From Bryobacterales bacterium (GTDB lineage: Bacteria > Acidobacteriota > Terriglobia > Bryobacterales > Bryobacteraceae), in NCBI GenBank assembly GCA_003132865.1, contig PKYZ01000641.1:11098-17711 (forward strand): a DNA stretch of 6,614 nt, given 5' to 3'. A program made the translations under genes and the position numbers. Below the pieces are notes generated by a model, which was not told where the DNA came from, made no database searches, and was given only the letters and a program-made list of their open reading frames with translations. Below, in pieces: positions 1 to 5,476 of this stretch (positions are counted from its first letter, which is position 1; each line of letters opens with the position of its first letter).

Positions 1-539
1 ACCGCCTGCGCCGCGTCGCTGTGGAACGGCACGCCGCGCTCCCGGCAGATTCGGCCGATCTCCGCCACCGGCTGGATGGCGCCCACTTCATTGTTCGCGT
101 ACATGATCGAAACCAACACGGTGCGTTCCCCGATGGCCGCCTCCATCGCGCCGGGATCCACCAGCCCGTCGCGGCCCACCGGCAGCCGGGTTACGCGCGC
201 GCCGCGCTGCTCCAGCTTCCGGCAAACGTCCAGCACCGCCTTATGTTCGATGGCGCACGTGATTACGTGATCGCCCTGGCCGGCGTACGCCTCCGCCACG
301 CCCTTGATCGCCAGGTTGTCCGACTCGGTCGCCCCGCTCGTGAAGATAATCTCCCGCGGCGACGCGCCGATCAGCCGCGCAATCTGCTTGCGCGATTCGT
401 CCACCGCCTGCTCCGCCTCCCACCCGAATTTGTGGTTGCGGCTGGCCGCGTTTCCGAACTTCCCGGTGAGATACGGCATCATCGCCGCCAGCACGCGCGG
501 GTCCAGCGGGGTGGTGGCGTGGTGATCCAGATAAACCAT
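1..539 (-). CDS. Cysteine desulfurase, IscS/NifS type (N-terminal 179 residues, partial)
   Basis: PLP-dependent fold-type I enzyme that takes sulfur from L-cysteine, leaving alanine and an enzyme persulfide for Fe-S cluster and thio-cofactor synthesis; cytosolic. Reading the minus strand from the ATG at 539-537 gives [16 protein letters not shown], then [40 protein letters not shown] and [14 protein letters not shown], in the order and spacing of E. coli IscS with an offset of five residues. His99, Asn150, Asp175 and Gln178 match the PLP-contacting His104, Asn155, Asp180 and Gln183 of IscS. The frame is open to base 1. The PLP lysine and the catalytic cysteine loop would lie beyond the window, so IscS and NifS subclasses cannot be separated. 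No strong Shine-Dalgarno precedes the start, but the start is fixed by the conserved N-terminus. It is transcribed divergently from the HDOD gene. Symbol withheld because the gene is incomplete. Confidence 0.95.
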   Translation of the reverse strand, partial: MVYLDHHATTPLDPRVLAAMMPYLTGKFGNAASRNHKFGWEAEQAVDESRKQIARLIGASPREIIFTSGATESDNLAIKGVAEAYAGQGDHVITCAIEHKAVLDVCRKLEQRGARVTRLPVGRDGLVDPGAMEAAIGERTVLVSIMYANNEVGAIQPVAEIGRICRERGVPFHSDAAQA

Positions 540-622
540 TGAGCTAATCTAATTATCGCAGTTGTGGGCCATCTTCTGTCTTCTGGCCTAATGCTTTCCC
601 CCAACCTGCCGATTAGTACTAG

Positions 623-1678
623 ATGAACCAGAATTCCGGGGAACTGACGCAAGCAGACCGGAAAGGGCTGCTGGCCAGAATTCCCGCTTTTCCGCCAATC
701 GTGCTGCGATTGCTGGATTTGCTAGCGCGCGACGATGTCGAGATCCGGGAGCTGGTCGCGCTCATTTCCAGCGATCCGGCCTTCTCCGCCCAAATCCTGC
801 GCGTCGCCAACTCCCCGCTATTCGGATTCCGGTCGCGAATCGACAGTTTGCAATCCGCGCTAGTGGTTCTGGGCCTGCGGCGCGTGCGCTCCCTCTCCAT
901 GACCGTGGCCACCGCCAATCACATGAAGGCCGCACTGCGCATCGAGGAGTTATCCCGCTGCTGGCGGCATATGCTGGCGTGCGCCCTGCTTACCGATGAG
1001 CTGGCGCGCTGTTGCCGTGCATTCGAAGACCGCGCCTACACCGCCGGGCTGCTGCATGATGTGGGGCGCCTCGGCTTGTTGATGGCCTATCCCATCGAGT
1101 ATGCCGGACTGCTCCGCAACGCCGGCCGCAACGTCCTCGAATTGCTGGACTGCGAGCGGGAAGCGCTGGGTATGGATCACTGCGAAGCCGGCCGCTTGCT
1201 GGCGGCGCAGTGGAACCTGCCGCAGGATTTTCAGATTATCGCCGCCCGCCATCACGATCCCCAGAACAACTCCGCGATAGACCTTCTCACCCTGGTCCAT
1301 CTCGGATGCAAGCTGGCCGATAGTCTCGGCTTTTGGGTGGTCGAGCCGATCCGGCCGTGCTCCCCGGAAGAGATTCAGGCAACTCTGCCGCCACTGCTCG
1401 CCAAGCGAATTGCGATCGACGCAAACCACTGGCGCGAGACTGTGGAACGCCGCATCCGCTGCTATGCGGACCCGGACGGCGCCATGAGCGAAACGTCCGA
1501 ACTGGAATTCGAGCCCGCCGGCGAAGAGTCCGAACTGCCGGTCGCCGAACTGGCCAAGCTGCGCCTGCCCGACCCCAACGCTGGCAATTCGCTCCCCCGC
1601 GAACTCCTAATGCTGGTGGGTATCGGGCTGCTCTTCACCATCCTGATCGTCGCCCTGGTCTATTTCGCCGTGAAGTAG
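623..1678 (+). CDS. HDOD/HD-domain signalling protein with C-terminal membrane anchor
   Basis: 351-residue protein. Residues about 15-230 form an HDOD-type output domain: ARIPAFPPIVLRLLDLL, LISSDPAFSAQILRVANSP, a central LGLRRVRSLSM segment, and the HD-like core GLLHDVGRLGLL (His145-Asp146), followed by MDHCEAGRLLAAQWNLP (His186), ARHHDP (His210-His211-Asp212) and VHLGCKLAD (His226). HDOD proteins are signalling or scaffold proteins related to HD phosphohydrolases. This one keeps several histidines in metal-ligand-like positions, so catalytic activity is not excluded. Residues about 285-325 are acidic and low-complexity (SELEFEPAGEESELPVAEL), and residues 327-350 form one strong hydrophobic helix ending in a lysine, which suggests a tail-anchored cytoplasmic domain. 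An in-frame TAG lies directly before the ATG (620-622), so the protein cannot start earlier; no clear Shine-Dalgarno is seen. It converges on the selenoprotein gene with 3 nt between them. Its signal and target are unknown. Confidence 0.9.
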   Translation: MNQNSGELTQADRKGLLARIPAFPPIVLRLLDLLARDDVEIRELVALISSDPAFSAQILRVANSPLFGFRSRIDSLQSALVVLGLRRVRSLSMTVATANHMKAALRIEELSRCWRHMLACALLTDELARCCRAFEDRAYTAGLLHDVGRLGLLMAYPIEYAGLLRNAGRNVLELLDCEREALGMDHCEAGRLLAAQWNLPQDFQIIAARHHDPQNNSAIDLLTLVHLGCKLADSLGFWVVEPIRPCSPEEIQATLPPLLAKRIAIDANHWRETVERRIRCYADPDGAMSETSELEFEPAGEESELPVAELAKLRLPDPNAGNSLPRELLMLVGIGLLFTILIVALVYFAVK

Positions 1679-1691
1679 GGGTTACTTCGGC
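1667..1691. terminator. Hairpin across the convergent stop codons, possible terminator
   Basis: GAAGTA (1672-1677) and TACTTC (1683-1688) form a perfect 6-bp stem around a 5-nt loop. GCC (1667-1669) and GGC (1689-1691) can extend it by 3 bp across a 2-nt bulge. The hairpin spans both the TAG of the HDOD gene and the TAA of the minus-strand gene, a position suited to a shared terminator. There is no T-tract on either strand, so it is not a canonical intrinsic terminator. Confidence 0.3.
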
Positions 1692-2242
1692 AACGGACAA
1701 AACGCCGCTTCCGAAAACCCCTCCGCCTGGCACCCGAAAGCATGATCGAAGCGCGCCCGGTAGTTCTCCCACGCAATGGCCGAGGTCAGCTCCACTAACT
1801 GCCGTTCGTCGAAGCGCGCCCGCATGGCGTTGAACAAATCGTCCGCCAGTTCCACCGGCGTGGCCGTCATGGCCACCGTATAACGTAACGCCAGCTTCTC
1901 GACTTCCGTGAACTCCGGGCTGCTTTCAAAATCCACCAGCCCCATCAACTTGGCTTCGGCAACCCCCGCCTTTCTGCCGACCGCAGAACCGATGTCGATT
2001 CAGAACGGGCACCCGATCAGCATGGCCGCCTTGATCCCCACCAGCGACTTCACCACCGGATCGACCGTCCGCATGGCCTCCTGCGCCATCTCCATGCCGC
2101 CCAGCGCCGCCAGCAGCCGCGGCTGATGGGCTGTGATTCGCATCGGCTCCGGCACGCGCCCAATCTTCCGCCGCACCGCCCCGTAAACCGTGCGCGTGAA
2201 CACGTTAGCCTGCTTATCGCCGATTCCCTCGATGCGTGCCAT
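1682..2242 (-). CDS. Carboxymuconolactone decarboxylase/AhpD-family selenoprotein (Cys-x-x-Sec), in-frame TGA at 2000-2002
   Basis: One continuous frame of 186 residues plus a TAA stop, interrupted only by TGA at codon 81. Codons 1-80 give MARIEGIGDKQ...KAAMLIGCPF; the frame then continues IDIGSAVGRKAGVAEAKLMG and FTEVEKLALRYTVAMTATPVE to ELTSAIAWENYRARFDHAFG and FCPLPK. From knowledge of the family, relatives read GCPFCIDIGSA here, so TGA replaces the second cysteine of the redox CxxC pair (Cys78-Pro-Phe-Sec81). AhpD/CMD proteins are all-helical cytosolic peroxidase-like or thiol-redox proteins. The AhpD proton-relay glutamate (12 residues before the first Cys) and histidine (4 after the second) appear here as Ser66 and Gly85; a selenolate with low pKa could compensate (inference). 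AGGAG lies 9 nt before the ATG. A SECIS-like hairpin follows the TGA. A nonsense mutation or sequencing error is the alternative, but intact coding on both sides and the exact position argue against it. The substrate is unknown. Confidence 0.85.
1972..1988 (-). promoter_or_regulatory. Candidate bacterial SECIS hairpin downstream of the in-frame TGA
   Basis: On the minus strand, the TGA (2002-2000) is followed by 11 nt, then UUCUGC (1988-1983), a 5-nt loop GGUCG (1982-1978) and GCAGAA (1977-1972), a perfect 6-bp stem. The loop starts 17 nt after the TGA and opens with two G residues. Bacterial SECIS elements, which bind the elongation factor SelB, are typically a short stem with a G in the first two loop positions, about 16-37 nt after UGA. 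This hairpin satisfies all three criteria. It lies wholly inside the coding sequence, as expected in bacteria. Pairing was worked out by hand, not by folding software. Confidence 0.7.
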
Positions 2243-2251
2243 ACTTCCATT

Positions 2252-2256
2252 CTCCT
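2252..2256 (-). promoter_or_regulatory. Shine-Dalgarno of the CMD selenoprotein gene
   Basis: AGGAG on the minus strand lies 9 nt before the ATG at 2242-2240. Another ATG lies between them (2250-2248) but is out of frame, so this site and the conserved MARIEG N-terminus support the start at 2242. Confidence 0.7.
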
Positions 2257-2296
2257 ACAGGTTGAAACACAACCCCGGCCCCCCGCCCCTGGCCCC

Positions 2297-2335
2297 GGCG
2301 AGCGAAGCTCGCCCTGGACAGGCTGAAGCCTGTCC
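2297..2335. repeat. Double palindrome (REP-like) in the divergent intergenic region
   Basis: Two adjacent hairpins: GGCGAGC (2297-2303), loop GAA, GCTCGCC (2307-2313), and then, after 2 nt, GGACAGGC (2316-2323), loop TGAA, GCCTGTCC (2328-2335). Each arm type recurs elsewhere in the window, at 4695-4711 and 3652-3672 respectively. The stretch lies between the divergent starts of the selenoprotein (2242) and GT2 (2410) genes. There is no T-tract, so it looks like a dispersed palindromic repeat rather than a terminator. Promoters for both genes should also lie in 2257-2409, but I see no convincing -35/-10 pair. Confidence 0.75.
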
Positions 2336-2409
2336 CACCATGCCATCGGATGCCTTACCCCTACGAACTAAAGACAGCACGCTAAATTGCCGATAAGAAC
2401 TGGGGGCGC

Positions 2410-3699
2410 ATGTTATCCAACCTTGCGATGGCAGCCGCAGTGTGCCCGGCTGAGTGTCTTCACCCAGTCGAAAACGAGATCGAGCTTCTGATCCCCGACG
2501 ACGATGTCGCCGATCCCTTGCTCTCCATCGTGGTGCCCGCGCTCGATGAGCGCATCACCATCGCCGAGTTCGTCGAATGGTGCAAAGCCGGCCTGGCCAG
2601 CGCCGGCATCCGCGGCGAAATCCTCATTGCCGATAGCTCCACCGACGACACCCCCGGCATTGCCCTGGCCCACGGCGCGCGCGTCTTGCGCACTCCCAAG
2701 CGTGGCCTCGGCCGCGCCTATATCGATGCAATCCCTTATATACGCGGTGAGTATGTCCTGATGGGAGACGCCGATTGTACTTATGACTTCCGCGAGTTAT
2801 CCGGCTTCGTCCGGCAATTCCGCGCCGGCTATGAGTTCATCATGGGATCGCGCTTCCGCGGCGCCATCGAACCTCACTCCATGCCCGCGCTGCACCGCTA
2901 CTTCGGCACGCCGGTCACTACCGCGATTCTGAACATCCTCTACTCCACCAACTTCTCCGACATCCATTGCGGCATGCGCGGCATCACCCGCGACGCGCTG
3001 GTGCGCCTGGAACTGGAATCGCAATCCTGGGAATACGCCTCGGAAATGGTGCTGAAGGCCGTTTGCCTCAAGCTAAGGACCGCCGAAGTGCCCGTGCATT
3101 TCCTCAAGGACCCCGCCGGCCGCCAGAGCCACATGAAACGCAATGGATGGCTGGAGCCCTGGCGCGCCGGCTGGATCAACTTGCGTGCCATGCTCCTGTT
3201 CGGCGCCGATTTCTTCCTGCTGCGTCCCGGCCTGGCCCTGCTGGCCCTCGGTCTGCTGCTCACCGTGCCCGTCAGCCTCGGCCCCCTGCCGCTCGGCCGC
3301 ATCACCCTGTCGCTGAACTGGATGATGCTGGGCCTCACCATCTCCGTCGTCGGCCTGCAGTGCTTCTACCTGGGCTGCATCGTGCAAGTGATATACCGCT
3401 ATTCCCCGGCTCGGGCGGACCGCTGGCTGCGCTTGTTCTCGTACGACCGGGCCATGCTGGCCAGTGGCCTCGCCGGCCTGGCGGGCTGCGCGCTCGGGAT
3501 GCCTCTCGTCCATGAATACCTGGCCGGAGGCCTGCGCCTGCCCGCGATCCCCACGCCGCAAATGCATCTCGCGGTGCTGGGCCTGCTCTTCCTGATCGCC
3601 GCCTTTTACACCTTCAGTTGCACGCTGGTGCTGCACGCCGCCAACCGAGTAGGACAGGCCTCCGGCCTGTCCATCTTCGCGATCCCCCGACGGCCATGA
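2410..3699 (+). CDS. GT2 family glycosyltransferase, DPM1-like, with C-terminal membrane helices
   Basis: 429 residues. Residues about 37-265 are a GT-A fold family-2 glycosyltransferase: LLSIVVPALDE (37-47), the nucleotide-binding region IADSSTDDT (73-81), PKRGLGRAYIDA, the DxD metal motif in MGDADCTYD (Asp120 and Asp122), GSRFRG (146-151) and SDIHCGMRGITRDAL (183-197), the last typical of dolichyl/polyprenyl-phosphate sugar synthase relatives. About four hydrophobic helices follow (about 274-292, 300-329, 350-372, 385-412), so the enzyme is membrane-anchored and probably moves a sugar from a nucleotide sugar to a lipid carrier or glycan. Sugar and acceptor are unknown. The ATG at 2410 has only a weak GGGGG upstream; ATG 2428 is a possible alternative, since the first 36 residues precede the domain. 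The last residues (VGQASGLS) are encoded by a palindromic repeat. The stop overlaps the next start by 4 nt (ATGA), indicating translational coupling. First gene of the operon. Confidence 0.9.
   Translation: MLSNLAMAAAVCPAECLHPVENEIELLIPDDDVADPLLSIVVPALDERITIAEFVEWCKAGLASAGIRGEILIADSSTDDTPGIALAHGARVLRTPKRGLGRAYIDAIPYIRGEYVLMGDADCTYDFRELSGFVRQFRAGYEFIMGSRFRGAIEPHSMPALHRYFGTPVTTAILNILYSTNFSDIHCGMRGITRDALVRLELESQSWEYASEMVLKAVCLKLRTAEVPVHFLKDPAGRQSHMKRNGWLEPWRAGWINLRAMLLFGADFFLLRPGLALLALGLLLTVPVSLGPLPLGRITLSLNWMMLGLTISVVGLQCFYLGCIVQVIYRYSPARADRWLRLFSYDRAMLASGLAGLAGCALGMPLVHEYLAGGLRLPAIPTPQMHLAVLGLLFLIAAFYTFSCTLVLHAANRVGQASGLSIFAIPRRP
3652..3672. repeat. Palindrome of the GGACAGGC type inside the GT2 3' end
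   Basis: Arms GGACAGGCC (3652-3660) and GGCCTGTCC (3664-3672) are perfect 9-bp complements around TCC. The outer 8 bases of each arm match the second hairpin at 2316-2335. It lies within the last codons of the glycosyltransferase gene and ends 23 nt before the epimerase start. Confidence 0.75.
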
Positions 3700-4736
3700 C
3701 CCAACACGTCCTCATCACCGGCGGAGCGGGCTGCATCGGCTCGGACCTCGCCGCAGCCCTGCTCGACCGCGGCTGCCACGTTACCGTCGTCGACAACCTC
3801 AGCAGCGGCAAGCGGGAGCACGTCGCGGACCTGCTGCGCCGCCCCGGCTTCCGCTTCATCGAAGGCGACCTGCTGGATCCCGCCACGCTGGACGCCGCCT
3901 TCAATGGCGTCGAAATGGTCTACCACCTGGCCGCCAATCCCGACGTCAAGTTCGTGCCTGGCGATCCCACAGATAAAGACCTCCGGCAGAACACCATCTG
4001 CACCTATAACGTCCTGGAGAGCATGCGCCGCCACGGCGTCCGCCGCCTGGCCTTCTCCTCCACCTCCGCCATTTACGGCATCTGCGAACGCCAGCCCATC
4101 GCCGAAGACCAAGCCCCCCATCCCATCTCCCTCTACGGCGCCACCAAGTTGAGTTGCGAAGCCATGATCGGCGCCTTCCAGCATCTGTTCGGCATGGACT
4201 GCTGGATCTTCCGCTTCGCCAACGTCGTGGGACCCAAGGTCCGCAAGCGCGGCCGCACCGTCATCGGCGACTTCATCGACAAGCTGCGGCGCGACCCCAC
4301 CCGCTTGCAGGTGCTGGGCAACGGCCGCCAGGCCAAGTCCTACCTGCTCGCCGAGGAGTGCGTAGCCGCCATGCTCTTCTCCGTCGAGCACGCGCCGCGC
4401 GGCTTGAACGTCTTCAATCTCGGCTGCCACGATTCGCTCAGCGTCACCCGTATCGCCGAAATGGTGGCCGCCGCCATGGGACTCTCCGGCGTTGCGCTCG
4501 AATACACCGGCGGCGAAGGCGGCTGGCTGGGCGACGTACCGCGCTTCCGCCTGGATGTGGCCGCCATCAACCGGCTGGGTTGGCGCGCGCGCTACAACTC
4601 GGAAGAAGCCGTGGCGCTCGCCATTGATGCCTCCCTGGCCGAGGGCAGAACCACCAGCCACCAGCCGGGGTACCCTCTGGGTCCCACCAGCCACGGCGAG
4701 CTATGCTCGCCCGGGGAGGCAGCGTGCAGGCTGTAA
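3696..4736 (+). CDS. NAD-dependent nucleotide-sugar epimerase/dehydratase (extended SDR, GalE-like)
   Basis: 346 residues from ATG 3696. The Rossmann motif GGAGCIG (residues 9-15, GxxGxxG) and VVDN (Asp33, NAD ribose contact) are followed by GDLLD, YHLAANPDVK (76-85), FSSTSAIYG with the catalytic hydroxyl at Thr123/Ser124, and YGATK with the catalytic Tyr147 and Lys151. This is the extended SDR fold that oxidises and re-reduces NDP-sugars, most like UDP-glucose 4-epimerases, though a dehydratase or other epimerase cannot be excluded. Cytosolic. The frame is open further upstream to 3618, but that stretch lies inside the GT2 gene, and the family N-terminus (VLITGGAG) begins right after the 3696 ATG. 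That ATG overlaps the GT2 stop by 4 nt; no good Shine-Dalgarno is present, so reinitiation is likely. The last ~29 residues (after DASLAEG) are unlike the family and are encoded by repeat sequence. Confidence 0.9.
   Translation: MTQHVLITGGAGCIGSDLAAALLDRGCHVTVVDNLSSGKREHVADLLRRPGFRFIEGDLLDPATLDAAFNGVEMVYHLAANPDVKFVPGDPTDKDLRQNTICTYNVLESMRRHGVRRLAFSSTSAIYGICERQPIAEDQAPHPISLYGATKLSCEAMIGAFQHLFGMDCWIFRFANVVGPKVRKRGRTVIGDFIDKLRRDPTRLQVLGNGRQAKSYLLAEECVAAMLFSVEHAPRGLNVFNLGCHDSLSVTRIAEMVAAAMGLSGVALEYTGGEGGWLGDVPRFRLDVAAINRLGWRARYNSEEAVALAIDASLAEGRTTSHQPGYPLGPTSHGELCSPGEAACRL
4651..4694 (+). repeat. 11-bp direct repeat pair in the epimerase 3' end
   Basis: CCACCAGCCAC occurs at 4651-4661 and again at 4684-4694, directly before the palindrome at 4695-4711. 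Between the copies is the self-complementary GGGTACCC (4668-4675). The block encodes the atypical C-terminal tail of the epimerase and looks like one composite repeat element together with the palindrome. Confidence 0.6.
4695..4711. repeat. Palindrome of the GGCGAGC type at the epimerase/nucleotidyltransferase junction
   Basis: GGCGAGC (4695-4701), loop TAT, GCTCGCC (4705-4711). Both 7-bp arms are identical to the first hairpin at 2297-2313; only the 3-nt loop differs (GAA there). An ATG (4703-4705) runs from the loop into the 3' arm and opens the nucleotidyltransferase frame, but it is probably not the real start. Confidence 0.75.
4713..4719 (+). promoter_or_regulatory. Shine-Dalgarno deciding a GTG start
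   Basis: GGGGAGG ends 4 nt before GTG 4724-4726. The spacing is slightly short, but it is the only good site near this gene and supports the GTG over the ATG at 4703, which lies upstream of the site. Confidence 0.6.
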
Positions 4737-5476
4737 TCCTGGCTGGCGGACTGGGCACCCGCCTCGGCCCGCTCACCCGCAAGATGCCGAAGCCCATGGT
4801 CCCGGTGGCCGGCGTCCCATATCTGGAGCATCAATTGCGGCTCCTCGCGCGGCAGTCCTTCCGCGACGTGCTGCTGCTCACCGGTTACCTGGGCGAGCAG
4901 ATCGAGAACTACTTCGGCAACGGCGCCAGCGTTGGCTTGCGTCTACGCTATTCGCGCGAGGCCCAACCGCAAGGCACCGGCGGCGCGTTGCGCGACGCCC
5001 GCCGCCACCTGGCCGAAAGCTTCCTGCTGCTGTACGGCGATTCGCTGCTGCCCATCGGGTACGCCGCCGCCGCCCGGCGCTTGAAAGACTCGGCCGCCCT
5101 CGGACTGATCGTCGTCTATCGCGACCCGTCCGGCGAAACCGCCGTGCGCCCGAATGTGGCCCTCGACCGCAGCGGCCTGGTGACCCGCTACGACAAAACC
5201 GCGGCCGCCGGCCCCGATCTCGAATACGTCGAGGCGGGCGTCTCCTGCTTCCGCCGCGACGCGCTCGACCTGCTGCCCGGCGCGGGCCCCGCGTCCTTCG
5301 AGCAGTGCGTCTTCCCGCGCCTCATCGACCGCCGTCAACTAGCGGCCCTGCCCACCGCGCAGCGTTTCTACGACATTGGAACACCGGAGCGCCTGCAGGC
5401 TATCGAAGAATATCTGCGCGCGCCATCGGAGCCATCGGAGAGGGAGGTAGCCCATGAGCAGCCCTATTACCGTTGA
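4724..5476 (+). CDS. Sugar-1-phosphate nucleotidyltransferase (GCD1/RmlA/HddC-like)
   Basis: 250 residues from GTG 4724. It catalyses NTP + sugar-1-phosphate to NDP-sugar + PPi. Motifs: AVILAGGLGTRLGPLT (residues 3-18), the NTP-binding signature; PKPMVPVAG (22-30) with Lys23; GTGGAL (84-89); YGDSLL with the metal-binding Asp106; VEAGVSCF (169-176); YDIGTPERL (216-224) with the second metal-type Asp217. The DIGTPERL ending recalls mannose- and heptose-1-phosphate guanylyltransferases (HddC type), but substrate and nucleotide cannot be fixed from sequence. There is no C-terminal left-handed beta-helix; the length suits the short single-domain class. The start is set at GTG because the family opens with M/V-x-AVILAGG and a Shine-Dalgarno precedes it. 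The ATG at 4703 would add seven residues encoded partly by a palindromic repeat. It overlaps the epimerase by 13 nt and the methyltransferase by 23 nt. Confidence 0.9.
   Translation: MQAVILAGGLGTRLGPLTRKMPKPMVPVAGVPYLEHQLRLLARQSFRDVLLLTGYLGEQIENYFGNGASVGLRLRYSREAQPQGTGGALRDARRHLAESFLLLYGDSLLPIGYAAAARRLKDSAALGLIVVYRDPSGETAVRPNVALDRSGLVTRYDKTAAAGPDLEYVEAGVSCFRRDALDLLPGAGPASFEQCVFPRLIDRRQLAALPTAQRFYDIGTPERLQAIEEYLRAPSEPSEREVAHEQPYYR
5422..5439 (+). repeat. Perfect 9-bp tandem duplication
   Basis: GCCATCGGA is present twice head to tail (5422-5430 and 5431-5439). It keeps frame, adding a Pro-Ser-Glu repeat to the nucleotidyltransferase C-terminus, and sits just before the methyltransferase ribosome binding site. 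Confidence 0.7.
5443..5447 (+). promoter_or_regulatory. Shine-Dalgarno of the methyltransferase gene
   Basis: GGAGG (within GGGAGGT) lies 6 nt before ATG 5454. It is the strongest site in the operon and is embedded in the 3' end of the upstream gene, so the methyltransferase can be initiated independently. Confidence 0.75.

Noticed and set aside
21..542. 173-residue plus-strand frame at the left edge
   Set aside because: It is antisense to the clearly conserved cysteine desulfurase; arginine/histidine-rich composition is typical of a GC-rich shadow frame.
541..622. Promoter elements between the divergent desulfurase and HDOD genes (GATAAT-like word on the minus strand)
   Set aside because: A -10-like word exists, but no -35 partner at proper spacing could be supported, so no promoter is listed.
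1682..1948. A separate 88-residue protein starting at the internal ATG 1948
   Set aside because: It is the C-terminal part of the same CMD-family protein; the frame runs unbroken from 1999 back to the TGA, and the 17 codons before the ATG are family-like. No ribosome binding site was evident.
2000..2002. TGA as stop codon reassigned genome-wide (code 4 type)
   Set aside because: Other genes in the window, such as GT2 (3697-3699), end in TGA at sensible places, so TGA is a normal stop here. Only the specific Sec context supports read-through.
3606..4694. 362-residue minus-strand frame
   Set aside because: Antisense shadow of the epimerase, which has all SDR motifs in the plus frame. The minus product is Gly/Ala/Val/Asp-rich with no recognisable domain.
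4492..5457. 321-residue plus-strand frame
   Set aside because: Out-of-frame reading of the epimerase end and nucleotidyltransferase; Arg/Pro/Ala-rich with no motif.
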